DNA of 64,000 nucleotides from Pachyseris speciosa (Eukaryota; Cnidaria; Anthozoa; Scleractinia; Pachyseridae): NCBI GenBank assembly GCA_016490735.1, contig JAEMWC010001403.1, positions 1 to 64,000 of the forward strand, read 5' to 3'. Shown piece by piece: positions 20,930 to 32,791 of this stretch (position 1 is its first letter; each line of letters starts with the position of its first letter). The notes under the pieces were generated by a model. It saw only the letters and a program-made list of their open reading frames with translations, ran no database searches and was not told where the DNA came from. The position numbers and the translations under genes were made by a program.

Positions 20930-23747
20930 ATGGCAGGCGGTAAAAGAATCTTCCTTTTTCTTATGCTTGCTTCTCTGCTGGTGGCTCAGTTACAAGAGCT
21001 TTCTGCGAATTATAGGCCCCGTCTTAAATTTCTGGGTAAGAGTTTTTAGCATTTCAATGAGCAGATACAAAGGCTGTTAAAACAAAAAAGATTTTGCCTA
21101 GGATTTGCTTAAACTAAATGTTGCTAGTAAGCATTGTCTTATTTATTCGTAAATTTCAAAGTCCCCTGGCAAAACAATACGAAAAACCAGTAAATTATTG
21201 AATCACAAAGAAATTTTCACTATTTGGAAAGAGAAAACCCTATATCGAAGTTCATTAATTAACATCAATACCTCCAAACTGATTAAAAAACCAAAAAGAG
21301 TAGTTTTACTTGGCTTCAACTTGCCTTCAATAACCGGCGCATACCATGATGTTAACACGCCTGCAAGAAAACAGAGAGGTTCTTTTGAAAGCAGCATGAA
21401 ACAGACGTCTTCCTAAATAATGACATTTAGTCATCGTACAGTGGATCATGTTCGCCGGATCGCGGTCTTGGCATCGTTACTCGCAAAGAATCAGTTCCTT
21501 TGATTTCTCAACATTGTCATTCCCGGCCATTTCAGCAGTTTAAAAATTGTCATCGTCTTTTTAATTTATTTCTTTGTAACTTATGTTTGTAGAGAATTTA
21601 GTTTAAGAATAGTAGTTTTGCGGTGTTGGAAGAAAAGTTGCACTAAATGATTGTGCACGCCAGGAAATTTAGTCACAGGGTTTTGTTGTCCGGCATTTTT
21701 CTGTCTTTGCCAGTTACGTCCGGTGGACTATCGAATGGGCAAACTGTATAATTTTATCTTTTATGGGGAAACTGATTGAACTGATATAGCGTTGGCGAGT
21801 GGCCGTCCATCTTGGCAAGTTTGTTGTTGATTGGCGAGTGTGTATGTGGGAAAATTTACTGACATACCAAGACAGACAGACCAAGTAGAGGCAGATGGGT
21901 TGAAGGGAGGGATCTTATATCTGCAAAATACTGTTTGAAGAATGCTTGATACAATATTTCTATCTTGTGGCCCTTTTTGTTTGTTGCATCAACCACAAGA
22001 TAAGTTCTGATCACCATAACACTTAATCTTCAGCTAGATTGAGAAGAGTGCAGTGACTTTCAGCTTACTTTTTCAGTTGGAAACTTAGGAACTACTTTCC
22101 GGAGTTCTCTTTTTGATTTCTCTCATTGAAACTGAGCAAGCCAAATTCGAAACTTTGAATTGTACATCAAACCGAACACTTTGTGATTTTATTTCAAAGA
22201 ACAATAGAAAAGCAAACCACAGATTGTTAAGTAACGTTCCTAGGTCACCGACGGACTTGTAAAGCGGGAAGACCGATGTAAACTGAAATTCACTGCGACC
22301 TAAATTGATTGACCACTTTTCAGAATGTTCTGGAGTACGGCGGATTTACATTTGAGTGATGAGTGATGTTTCCCAGGGCACTTTCAAAATGAAATTGTTT
22401 CAAACAATTCCGAAAAACTTGAAAGGTCTCAAGTTTTAAGTGTAAACTATTAATTCTCTACGAGACGCCTGTCTTTGTTTTATTTTGTTTAATTTTCACC
22501 GCGCTTAAAATTTTTAAATGACTTGGAACCGCTATCACTCTGATGCACAGTCATCATCAGCCTGGGTTTAAAGCGTGGATTTGTTCGTCTACTGATTTTA
22601 CAGCCAGTGTCGGTGCATTCTTTGCTTGGAAATTTGAACGATTTTAGTTTTGCTATGCGAGCGTCAATTGTTAATCAAGAAGAGCTGCTTCAAAACTCAG
22701 GAACAGGCTAACGGCTGAGGCAACTTGACACAAAGAGGAAACTATTGGTACAGGATTTATTGAAGAGGTAGAATATTCAATTTTTCCCAGTGTGGACGGG
22801 AATTGTGATCCTCGCGTATATTTTTAGTTGCTGTCAGGCTGCATCAGGTGGCCCAACATAACCTTAATTAGTGACGCTCTTCTCAAAATTCTTGCAGTTC
22901 CAACTAGAGGCGTCATATTATTATTATATTTCGTTTCAGATAAATCCCAAGACGAGCTCGAAAAGGGCTACGGTGAGCATTGAACTAATCTCTTAATCAA
23001 GTTTAAGCTTGTGGCCTTCAGAGGATGGCCTATAGAGGCCTCATGAGTACCTTAACGTTTGCCAGAATAGCCGGAATCAATTTCTAAACATAGTTAAGGG
23101 AATTCATGCAGCTAATTTTTCGCGTAACAGATTCCAAAGTTAAAATACCCCAAATCGAAAACAGCGGTCAAGCCAAAGGGCCTTGTTGATGAGAATGTGT
23201 CGTGAAAGAAACCATGGTTGTTTATGTTCAGTTGCGTGGGGTAACAGGTTGATCTGCATTTTGTGCAAATGTCAAGCAAAACTCTCTAATGAGAAATTTC
23301 TTTCGAAAGTTGAGTGCTTCATTTGGGCAATTCATTGCAATTTAAGTAGAGAGCGAACTGATTTGATTATTTCAGAAATTCAGGGGAGAACGATTTTTAC
23401 TGTCAGATATCCTACTGGGAATCTTGAAATAACGACGCTCTGAAAAGCTTAGGGAATTTCCTGATGGGACGCACTAAATTATCCCTACCATGTGATTACA
23501 TCAAAACAGGAGACTATATTAAAAAGTCCATCCATCAATCAAGAGCTCACTAGTCACGACAATTTGCCATTAACTGCACACTACTCGTTAGAAATTATTC
23601 ATTTTTCTTTGTCGTCTTTTTTATTCAGATTGCAGAAACGAATTTCCAGAAGTCTTTTGTAAAAGTTTTCGGGAGTTTTGTTCTGATGGCAATAAAAACG
23701 GGAAGTTAGTGAGGACGAAGTGTAGATTCTCCTGCGGCTGCGTTTGA
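20930..23747 (+). CDS. ShK-like secreted cysteine-rich peptide gene (copy 2), intact
   Basis: Three coding exons: 20930-21035, 22940-22972 and 23629-23747 (exon continues to 23753), phases consistent, 85 codons plus TGA. Exon 1 starts MAGGKR and continues with a hydrophobic stretch (about residues 7-19), a good signal peptide. Exon 2 adds an acidic/basic linker of 11 residues. Exon 3 carries six Cys: C-x8-C-x6-C-x13-C-x3-C-x-C. The fold is expected to be ShKT-like, known from anemone K+-channel blocking peptides and many secreted cnidarian proteins; the target is unknown. Splice sites are GT-AG. Copies 1 and 3 are decayed, so this is the likely functional member. Cys spacing at the end (SCGC) is tighter than usual. 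Confidence 0.75.
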
Positions 23748-23926
23748 TGCAAGGTACGTGAGTAAAATGGCTTCTACAACAGTTCAAATGATCAGAATAT
23801 ACCACCAAGTTACTTGCACCTAAATCAGACTGCCCTTTCTTCGTTCCTTCGTTCCTTCATTTATTCTGGTTCGTTCTTCCTGATTCAATCACCTATTGAA
23901 TTAATGGATGTTATTATTTATTGTAG

Positions 23927-24026
23927 AAAGAGTGCAGAGTGCAAAACCGAAAGGAATAAGAAAGGCTACCAGACGACCAATAATCCTTCTTGCTTCATTT
24001 GATTTCTTGTAATCTGATAAAATAAA
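23927..24026 (+). other. 3'UTR exon of ShK-like copy 2 with poly(A) signal
   Basis: The donor after AAG at 23753 (GTACGT) pairs with an acceptor TTGTAG at 23921-23926. AATAAA lies at 24021-24026. The stop lies 6 nt before the last junction, too close to trigger nonsense-mediated decay. Confidence 0.55.
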
Positions 24027-24040
24027 GAGAAGCTTTTAAT

Positions 24041-24597
24041 CAGTGCATTGATGGCAGTTTTCTTCAAACGTGTGCTATCCAAATCACTGACACATTTGTC
24101 CAAGTTTTCAGTAACCTTTGTAGAAGCAGGTATAATTTTGCATCCACACTAGTCTGCAATCTGGACAGCTACAGGGTATAAATCTTGTCTTATGAGAGAC
24201 TTGTTCCTTGTTGTCTGATTACAAAGGCGAAGTTAGGTCAGTGCATTCAATGCATTGTTCTGCATTAAAGGAAGTTTTGTACCGTTTCCAGAGGTAGGTA
24301 TAACATATATGGATCCATACTATTCTCAATCCAGACAGTTACAGGGTGTGTACTGTGCCTGAGTTTAGAGTAAGTCGTTCAAAATGAGTTTGTTACGACT
24401 TTCTCTTTTTAAAAATTCGTGTTTGGCGCGATTTCGTGCTCTTTTCGCGCACTTTTGGCAACCGTTCGTGTGTTTTAGCGGCATTCTTTACCGGTACACC
24501 GGTACACTGTTTTCACAGTTTTTCCACGAGGTGACCAGAACATTTTTATCTTATTTTGTATTGCGTATTTTTTCTCGGTCCCACACCACTACAATAC
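24041..24597. other. Intergenic, no gene recognised
   Basis: The part around 24400-24560 matches, inverted, sequence near 46660-46690 and 47120-47210 beyond AKR gene A. Confidence 0.4.
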
Positions 24598-25228
24598 ATG
24601 GTTCCACGGTTATTGGCGCCATTTTAACTGGGGGGCAAACACGGCTAAAAATACAGTTTATGTATGGGATTTTGACCGACTTTGAGCCACTGGTGTTACA
24701 GCAACCTCGAACCCAGGCTCTCTTTCTTTTCCTCCCTTGTCGTCGAGAGAGAGACCCTGGTTAAACCTGATCACGTGATCACCCCAAATCTGGGTGGTAA
24801 AAAAAATTGATGGAAGAGAGGGGTGGCAAAGTCAATAAAGTGTTACTGTGACAAAACGGCTTTAATGACCCACCATCCCAGCGGTATTGTGGGTTTTTTT
24901 TTACTGGTCACGTGATCAGATCCAACCAGGGTCTCTCTCTCGACGACAAGGGAGGAAAAGAAGAGAGCCTGGGTTCGAGGTTGGCGTTACAGCGGTTCAA
25001 AGTCGGAAGACCTTAGATAACAATGACCTACACCAGATTCAGTGATCAGCGGTTTCAGTGAAAACATGGGTTTGTGGGGGCTGCTCATTCTCACGGGCTC
25101 ATAAAAGGTGGTTACGGTCCTTGTTATCGAAGGATTTCCTTCAAAGTCGCTCAAAATCTCATATATTTACTGTATTTTTAGCCGTGTTTGCCCCTCAGTT
25201 AAAATGGCGCCAATGACCCTGGAACCAT
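24598..25228. mobile_element. Non-autonomous element with ATGGTTCCA termini
   Basis: Arms 24598 to about 24690 and about 25000-25228 are inverted copies (shared GGCGCCATTTTAACTG). The corresponding inverted position near AKR A (46605-46620) lacks it. It hosts the smaller element at 24702-24983. Confidence 0.6.
24702..24983. mobile_element. MULE-like MITE (CAACCTCGAACCCAGGCTCT termini)
   Basis: Terminal inverted repeats of about 75 bp. The flanks gtgttacag (24693-24701) and gcgttacag (24984-24992) are a 9-bp target duplication with one change. Relative of 52234-52461. Confidence 0.65.
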
Positions 25229-25425
25229 CTATTATTTGCTCAATATGGATGCTTGAATATGTTTAAATGTGGAACTGCAGAACACTTTCCCTTGTTTAAA
25301 ACGAAATCAGATATAATCGAAGATTCGTGTTTCTGTAACGTTAACGTTTCGCAAGAGTCACCATGAATTTTTTTTTAATCAATCCCCCTACCCGCCCCCA
25401 TGAGGCTGAGCATTCATAGTTAACA

Positions 25426-25539
25426 TAGTCCTGTCCCAGAACTCCCTCTTACTCCGCCCTGCATAGGGTGGGTGGGGCAGGATCTCACCCACCCACCCTA
25501 TGCATGGCGGAGTAAGAGGGAGTTCTGGGACAGGACTAG
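25426..25539. mobile_element. 114-bp foldback element with 8-bp target duplication
   Basis: Arms of about 50 bp (from TAGTCCTGTCCCAGAACTCC) flanked by AGTTAACA at 25418-25425 and 25540-25547. The inverted copy at about 46335-46350 has a single AGTTAACA and no insert. Confidence 0.75.
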
Positions 25540-25643
25540 AGTTAACACTGCATCAATTCTAGAGCCCTATCCTGGTAATCAGTGCTGCAACGTGTCTAGG
25601 ATTTCTCAAGCTTGAAAGATGCGCAGTCTTTTAGTCATTAGGC

Positions 25644-25965
25644 TTAGGGGGTGTTTTCATGATACCGGGGCGACTTTCGCCCTTGCGCGAGTTCACTCCG
25701 GTTCCCTCTTGCAGCTCTGTAATCGTTTACATGATACCGTCGTGAGATTTTGCACCGGAACGAAAATTCTCGCTCCGGTGCAGGAACCGGGGTGAACTCG
25801 CGCCGGTGTGACATGACATTTTTCGGTGATATCATGTAAACGAATACAGAGCTGCGAGAGGGAACTGGAATGAACTCGCGCCGGGGCAAAAGTCGCCCTG
25901 GTATGAACCTCACCCCGGATTGAAACTCGCGTCGGTGCGAGTTTTCTCATGTAAACAGTCCCTAA
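25644..25965. mobile_element. MITE with TTAGGG...GTTTxCATG termini
   Basis: Left TTAGGGGGTGTTTTCATG is mirrored by CATGTAAACAGTCCCTAA on the right. The interior repeats CGGTGCGAG and GAACTCGCG blocks in both orientations. Arginine-rich open frames inside are by-products of these repeats. Confidence 0.65.
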
Positions 25966-26242
25966 TTTAGCAACAGAACGGGAACGTCATTTGAGGACGC
26001 GAGAGCGCGCAGAAAGGACTGAACACAACTTCCGGTGCTCAATTTGCTGCTCTACCGCTCTGCCATTGGTCAAGTCGGTTTCTAGATCTGCGCGCGCCGT
26101 TGTCAAGAAGTCCCCGTTGTCTCTTACCCGTTGTCTTTGCTAAATTCGACCTCTTGTCGAGCCCGCTCGCAGAACGGGTCCAATCAGCGGAATACCTCAA
26201 CACTACTACCCAATTCTCCTAGGGTACCTCGGGCAGTTAGAA
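25966..26242 (+). promoter_or_regulatory. Putative 5' region of AKR gene C
   Basis: The last ~80 bp (GCCCGCTCGCAGAACG near 26161) is conserved, inverted, upstream of AKR gene A (near 45580). No TATA box was identified. Confidence 0.35.
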
Positions 26243-26672
26243 ATGTTGATACAGAAGTTTGCAAGAAGGGCACAGTTTTCTAAATTTCGTAGCGGCGTCC
26301 GAGCATTAAGTAAACTCAAAACAATGAGTATAGAAGGAGAAGATCTGGAAAGAAGAGTAATGTTAAACGATGGCCATAGAATGCCTTTGTTTGGTCTTGG
26401 AGTATGGCGTGCTTTGGGAGATGAGTGCGGAGAGGCGGTAAAGTTTGCTTTGGAGAATGGATACCAGTTGATTGATACTGCAGCTGTGTACAAGTGAGTA
26501 TGTACATCGTAAATCCTCAGTTAGACCCCCTAATCTAATACATTGTAAGTGCCCCTCTCTAAGAACCCACCCCTTTTTAGAAGGGGAAAGTTATTAAGCC
26601 CCTCGCGTCTCCTTCCACTACTTCCTTCACAACCAATTTACCAGTACGTATTCTTACGTTCATAATTAAGCT

Positions 26673-27545
26673 TAAAGCCCCGGCTACACGTTCAAACATT
26701 GTTATAAAACATTTGTTGGATGAACAATGTTAGAACGTGTAGCATGCATGTTTGATGACGTTTGTTCAACATTTTTTTGTTGGAAGAATGTTTTGATTTC
26801 GATCAAACATTTTCTCCAACATACAACAAATGTTGAAGCGTGTAGCCGCCCTTTCAACAATGTTGTATTGCAAAGACTAATCAGAGTTAAGGACCCAGTC
26901 TCCAATCCGAGAGCCTAATAATTGTTGAAGTCAAAAACCTGAAGTGACGTGTTTCTTACAATGTTGTATGCGTATCCAACATTGTTAAGCCCCAGCTACA
27001 CATTGTAACATTGTTAGAAGAACACAACCCAACGTTGTTGTAAGAACGCTTCTAACAATGTTGGACACGCATATACCATTGTTGGAAAAATGTCGCTTCG
27101 GGGGTCTGACTTCAACAATTTCCACCTCTGCCAATAGGCTTTTGGATTGGAGACTGGGCCCTTAACTCTGATTGGTCTTTACAATACAATGTTGAAAGGG
27201 CGGCTACACGCTTCAACATTTGTTGTATGTTGGAGAAAATGTTTGATCACAATCAAAACATTCTTCCAACAAAAAATGTTGAAGAAACGTCATCAAACAT
27301 GCATGCTACACGTTCTAACATTGTTCATCCAACAAATGTTTTATAACAATGTTTGAACGTGTAGCCGGGGCTTTAGAAGCGTTCTTACAACAATGTTGGG
27401 ACATGTTCTTCTAACAATGTTACTGTACAACGTGTAGCGCCCCGGCTACACATTGTAACGGTGTTAGAAGAATACATCCCAACATTGTTGTAAGAACACT
27501 TCTAACAATGTTTTATATGCATAAAACATTCTTGGAAACACGTCA
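26673..27545. repeat. Composite palindrome of GGCTACACG-type MITEs
   Basis: Arms 26673-26920 and 27130-27375 are inverted (CCCCGGCTACACG ... CGTGTAGCCGGGG), centred near 27025. Additional GGCTACACATTGTAAC copies overlap at about 26991 and 27441. AACAATGTT blocks recur throughout. It is absent from the matching intron of AKR A. Confidence 0.6.
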
Positions 27546-27609
27546 CTTCGAGGTTCTGACTTGAACAATAAATTATTTCTACCTCCGCCAATTTAAAGGG
27601 ACCTCCACT

Positions 27610-27762
27610 TGTAATGAAATGGAGCCATAAACGTAAACAAACAGACGTTTAATAACAGAATCAACCGGCCATGTAAAAACGAAGTGGCAAAAGCGGCTGA
27701 ACTCGAGCACATGGAAAAGCTTAACACTGATTGGACGCAAAGAACAATGGAATATCGTCACA
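27610..27762 (-). repeat. 3' LTR of gypsy 2
   Basis: 153 bp; begins TGTGACG and ends TTACA on the minus strand. Near-identical to 32792-32944. Confidence 0.85.
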
Positions 27763-27922
27763 CCCTTCCTTGTTTAAGAAAAGTCAATGAACTTGATCCA
27801 AATACAAAAACAACTAACTGACAGTAAATCAAGCAAAAAAGTAATCTCAACTAATGTTCTTAAAGCAGAGTTCTTCGCCAAAACATTATCTCATGAATGT
27901 CCCTAGTTAGCAACAAACAAAG

Positions 27923-29533
27923 TCATTTGGAGACGACAAAGTCTTTCAGATGTCCAGGTGGTCTGGAGATGCGACCACTGCGAGTGACTGGTAAACTAGC
28001 TTGCATCACAGGGGTAGATGGTACTGGAACTACTGCAGGCTTGACAGCACTGTTTGCCTTTCCGGGCGAAGTTGCTTCGACATTGTCCTTGGGCGGTAGC
28101 ACTTCTTGTGGGGTGCTTGTTTTAGCTGGTGCTGGCTCGACAGGGGGAATTGAGACATGAGGTGCTCCACCAGGCATGTTAATTGGCAAGGGTTTGCTAC
28201 TGGTAGCTTGTGGTTCCTTGCTGCTTCTGAGGTGTCTTCTATTTCTTCTGAAAACTCGTCCATCCTCAGTCCTCACATCATATGATCTCACATCGACTTG
28301 CTGTTCTACTTGAGCCTTATACCACTGACCAGATCTGCCTGTAGGTTTCACACGCACAACTTCTCCATTGCTAAGAGGAGGAAGTTCATGAGCACTGATG
28401 TTGTAGTACTTCGCTTGCAACTTTTTCCTCTTTAACAGTTTTCCTGGGACGTCTTCCACAATTTTAGGCCTAAGTAGCTCACTGGTCGTTGGTATCAGTG
28501 TTCGAGTTCGACGCCCAAACATCCTTTGTGCTGGAGAACTTTCTAATCCTTCTGAAGGTGTATTTCTCCATTCCAACAAAGCTAGGAAGATGTCTGATCT
28601 TGCTGCTCTAGATTTCTTCAGTAACCTCTTGGCGGTTTTGATGGCGTTTTCCAGTTTGCCATTACTCTGCGGGTAATGAGGAGAGCTGGTAACATGTTCA
28701 GTGTCATAGCTGGTCACGAATTGCTGAAACTCATAGGAGTTGTATGGTGGACCATTGTCACTGATAAGCTTGTTAGGAATTCCATGCCTCGAGAAGTGTA
28801 TCTTGAGGGCATTAACGACTTCGCTTGCGGTCTTGGCTTTGAGGGGATCAATCTCAAAGTAGCTTGAAAAGTAATCAACTGTGCAGAGGTAATCTCCGTC
28901 TTCAAAGTGAAAGATGTCACAACCGATTGTTTCCCAGGGACGGTTAGGGATCTTGTGAGAGATTAGTGGCTCCTTTGGTTGTTCTTTCTGATAGGCTGCA
29001 CAGATGGCACACTTGGCGATGTAATCTTTAATCTCTGCAGTCATACCGGGCCAATAGACAGTTTCTCGAGCCCTACGCAGGCAGCTTTCAATACCAGTGT
29101 GTGCACCATGTAGACGCTCGCGTATCTTGGGTCGGAGTTTGGTTGGAATCAGGCAGCGTAATCCTTTGAAGAGAACACCATCTTGAGCTGTCAGTTCATC
29201 TCGAACATTCAAATAGGGGTGAAGTTCTCTTGGAAGATCTTCTTTCCTATCTGGCCAGCCCTTTAAAATGACTTGAATAAGGGACTGTAAGACAGGGTCT
29301 GCTGCTGTTTCACGCTGAATTTCCAGTAACTGCGGTTCTGAGATAGGCAGGAAATCAACAGCATGGATCCGCTCGGCTTCCTCTTCAGCTGTAGAGCGAT
29401 CCTCTGTCGGTAGGTAAGCACGTGATAAGGTATCTGCCAAATACATTTCAGGACCTGGCTTGTACCGGATCTCTACATCGTACTGCTGTAATCGTAGGAG
29501 CAGGCGCTGCAATCGTTTTGGGGCTGTTGCCAA
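27923..29533 (-). pseudogene. gypsy 2 RNase H end and integrase, separated from RT by an insertion
   Basis: 536 codons. It starts with the RNase H-integrase hinge (YKPGPEMYLADTLSR), then the H2C2 finger (HGAHTGIES...CAICAAY), then the DDE core (GCDIFHFE, ISDNGPPYNS, PQSNGKLEN) and a basic Pro-rich tail. The integrase itself is uninterrupted, but it is cut off from the rest of pol by 29550-30475. Confidence 0.8.
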
Positions 29534-29549
29534 GGGTTTCTTGCAAATA

Positions 29550-29570
29550 CGAAAATTTGGTTTATCAACG

Positions 29571-29601
<31 letters not shown>

Positions 29602-30362
29602 GGATTCGATTAGCTGACGTTTCGAGCGTTAGCCCTTCGTCGGAGCGAATCGAGGAATTGTGGGTTGTGTATGGTTTATATACAGAAAATGGAGCTACGC
29701 TATTGGTGGTAACATGGCAACGTGAAAAACAGGAATAAATTAATTGAATGAAAAGCGCTCGTTGATACCGTGGGGATTAAGAGTGCCAATTTGAAAGATC
29801 AGTTTTTGCTCGAGATTTTTACGGCTTTCCGTGGTACCTTGATGTAGGGAAAGGCCGGAGATCGACATGTGTTGTTTACAATGGTTAGGGAGATTAAAAT
29901 GCCGAGCGACAGGTTTGGATGCGTCTTTGTCATCTTTGCATAACCTCACATTATGCAAAAAGTTATACATCGGCGAAACAGGAAGACGACTAGGTGACCG
30001 ATTCCGAGAACATTTCGTGATGTTGAGAAAGATGACAAAGACGTATCCAAACCTGTCGCTCGGCATTTTAATCTCCCTAACCATTGTAAACAACACATGT
30101 CGATCTCCGGCCTTTCCCTACATCAAGGTACCACGGAAAGCCGTAAAAATCTCGAGCAAAAACTGATCTTTCAAATTGGCACTCTTAATCCCCACGGTAT
30201 CAACGAGCGCTTTTCATTCAATTAATTTATTCCTGTTTTTCACGTTGCCATGTTACCACCAATAGCGTAGCTCCATTTTCTGTATATAAACCATACACAA
30301 CCCACAATTCCTCGATTCGCTCCGACGAAGGGCTAACGCTCGAACGTCAGCTAATCGAATCC

Positions 30363-30393
<31 letters not shown>

Positions 30394-30425
30394 CGTTGAT
30401 AAACCAAATTTTCGTGTTTCACTCC

Positions 30426-30466
<41 letters not shown>

Positions 30467-30475
30467 TTTTATTCA
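29550..30475. mobile_element. Penelope-like element fragments, head-to-head, inside gypsy 2
   Basis: A 13-bp target duplication TTTCTTGCAAATA lies at 29537-29549 and 30476-30488. The two arms (29550 to about 29948 minus; about 29956-30412 plus) are near-identical inverted copies of the element's 3' end. Both encode the end of a GIY-YIG endonuclease: the plus arm has KLYIGETGRRLGDRFREHF, and both have ARHFNLPNHCKQHMSISG. Penelope-like elements combine RT with such an endonuclease. Both arms carry degenerate hammerhead boxes. Confidence 0.75.
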
Positions 30476-31521
30476 TTTCTTGCAAATAGTCTCCAATGGT
30501 TTATGGTCAGACCACAACACAGGCCTACCAGTCTTCTAACTGCTGCTACATCCTTTGGTGTTTCCATTTTCAGTATTGCGTCAACCTTGCTTGGGTCAGG
30601 CTTCACTCCTTCAGGTGTGAGCACGTGGCCAATGAAAGGTGTCTCTGAACACTTCAGTTGTAGCTTCTCTCTGTTTAGCTTCAAATTTCTCTCTCTGCAC
30701 CTGTCTAGCGGCTTCAGCAAATTGGCATCATGATCTTTCACGGCATCATCCATGCTTGCACCACGGCCTGTAATTAGGATGTCATCTGCAATCTTATAGA
30801 TTCCATTAAGGCCTTCTAAATTCTGATCCAATTTTCTCTGAAAGCATTCTGGTGCAGGGCAAATTCCAAAGGGCATCCGCAAATATCTGTAACGACCCCA
30901 AGGTGTCTGGAACGTGGTTAATTTGCTGGATTCTTCATCTAACTGTATCTGTAAGAAACCATCCTTTAGGTCTGCCTTTGAGAACACTTTGACATCAGTT
31001 AACTCCGGGAGTATGTCTTCGATGACTGGAAGCGGGTAATGACTTCTTTTCAGGGCTTAATGGAGATGCTGGGGATCAATGCATACTCTGAGTTTGCCGT
31101 TAGGCTTCTCGGTAACAACCAGACTAGACACCCAGTCCGTCGGTTCTTCTTCTCTAACAATCACACTTGCTTTCTCCAGGCGAGTCAGTTCCTCTTTCAG
31201 CCTATCCTTTAAGGTGAGGGGCACACGACGGGGAGGCATAACTGCTGGTGCTACACTTTTATCGACTTCCAGGTGAAGAGCTCCTTCCATACAGCCTAGG
31301 CCCTTGAAAACATCACTGTAGGTGGCAGAAATTTCCTCCATGGTGAGACCTTGATAGTCAGTCTTAGCCACAGTTTCATTAACATTCATGATATTTTCAT
31401 GTTGTACAGTGATCAAACCCATTTTCTGCGCAGATGTAGAGCCAAGGAGTGGAGTGTAATCTTCCTCAATAATCACGAATTGAACACGGTACTTCTTCTG
31501 ATTTTTCGGGTTGCGCCACAC
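30469..31521 (-). pseudogene. gypsy 2 reverse transcriptase, split by frameshift
   Basis: 31521-31057 ends in LRVCIDPQHLH; 30987-30469 resumes at KADLKDGFLQIQL and includes the palm KIADDILI and FIGHVLTPEGV. The frame then jumps from RRLVGL to a piece of RNase H (SDHKPLE in another frame, about 30520), so most of RNase H is deleted. Confidence 0.75.
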
Positions 31522-32686
31522 CCAGTACCTTCAAATTAGCTTTAGAGTAGGTGGTTAATTTCACATGAGTTTTGTCAACCACAGTTTCTTTCGGCAGAAA
31601 TTTGCGAGGCAACACATTGCATGAGGCACCCGAATCAACTTGCATCTTCACTAACACCCCATCCATTTCCATGTGCGCAAATATTTTACTTTTGTACTCA
31701 CACATGTTCACAGTGTTGACAGCATTATCCGAAGACACAGACAAGATTTCTTCTTCTGAAGAGTAACTTGGGTCACTGTTGTCAGCGAGCTGATGTACCT
31801 TCCTGTGAGTAGACGCCTTGGAATCATTGGATTTGCTTCCACATTTCACAGCGAAGTGATTAGGTTTTCCGCACGAAGAACAGGTTTGTCCATATGCGGG
31901 GCATTTTCCTCTTTTACGCTCATGTTGACGACCACAGAACCTGCATTCGTCGACTAACTGATTTTTAGGAACTTTTCCTTTTTCCTTGCGTGCATGTGCT
32001 TTTTTAGCCTGTCCTTTCTTCACTAAATCCACCTCGTGGGAATTTTGGGACGGCGCCATTTCTTTAAGTTGTGCAGAAGTAGCTTCAGCGGCACGACAAA
32101 TGTCTACACATTTGGACAATGTTAGCGCAGATTCTTGCAATAACTTTCTTCTCACTGCATTGTCACGCACACCACATACAATTCTGTCGCGAATAAGAGG
32201 GTCTTTCAAAGTTCCAAACTCACATGTATCCGCCAGCGCTCTCAGAGCATTCACATACGTATCAATCGATTCTGTTTGCTCTTGTGATCGGTTGTTAAAT
32301 TTGTATCTCTCGTAGATTACATTAGTTTTACCGATGCAATGAATCTCCCATAACTCCAGGACTTTATTCATGTCGGATTTCTCTTCTTCGCCTGCAAACG
32401 GAAGACCATTATGAACTTCAAGAGCTTCCTTTCCAATAGAGGTAATGAACGTAGCGACGCGACGACGGCTTGGCTTATTTCGAAGATCAGTTACTTCTTC
32501 GTAAGCATCCCATATTTGTCGCCATTGTTTCCACTCTTTCGACAGATTTGTACTGTGTATTTCCAGTTTCGGAGGCAAGGACACATTACACATGAATGAA
32601 GAAGCCATAGTAGTTACAGAATGAGGAACAGAAGCAGAAACGCTCGTACCGGATTGAGGAGTCGCGTTATCACTATCACTCGGCAT
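31466..32686 (-). CDS. gypsy 2 gag with protease start
   Basis: 406 codons from the ATG at 32686. A gag-like helical domain (FNNRSQEQTESIDTYVNAL, about residues 155-175) is followed by two zinc knuckles (CRFCGRQH..., CSSCGKPNHFAVKC) and an aspartic protease signature DSGASCNVLP near residue 355. The frame leaves protease and is overtaken by the RT frame at 31521, so expression as one polyprotein would need a shift. Confidence 0.75.
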   Translation of the reverse strand: MPSDSDNATPQSGTSVSASVPHSVTTMASSFMCNVSLPPKLEIHSTNLSKEWKQWRQIWDAYEEVTDLRNKPSRRRVATFITSIGKEALEVHNGLPFAGEEEKSDMNKVLELWEIHCIGKTNVIYERYKFNNRSQEQTESIDTYVNALRALADTCEFGTLKDPLIRDRIVCGVRDNAVRRKLLQESALTLSKCVDICRAAEATSAQLKEMAPSQNSHEVDLVKKGQAKKAHARKEKGKVPKNQLVDECRFCGRQHERKRGKCPAYGQTCSSCGKPNHFAVKCGSKSNDSKASTHRKVHQLADNSDPSYSSEEEILSVSSDNAVNTVNMCEYKSKIFAHMEMDGVLVKMQVDSGASCNVLPRKFLPKETVVDKTHVKLTTYSKANLKVLGVAQPEKSEEVPCSIRDY

Positions 32687-32791
32687 AACGACTACATTTG
32701 TCTGCCTTCAGCGTGTATAGCTGCTAATTCCGTCGACGAAACAAGGCTTGTCCTTACCAATCGATACTTTGGCCGTTTTCTTCTGACACCA

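Noticed and set aside
24384..24764. 126-codon open frame
   Set aside because: It crosses into the inverted-repeat element at 24598, has no domain, and ends in the MITE terminus.
25644..25950. Two overlapping Arg-rich minus-strand frames
   Set aside because: They arise from repeated GAACTCGCGCCGG blocks inside a MITE.
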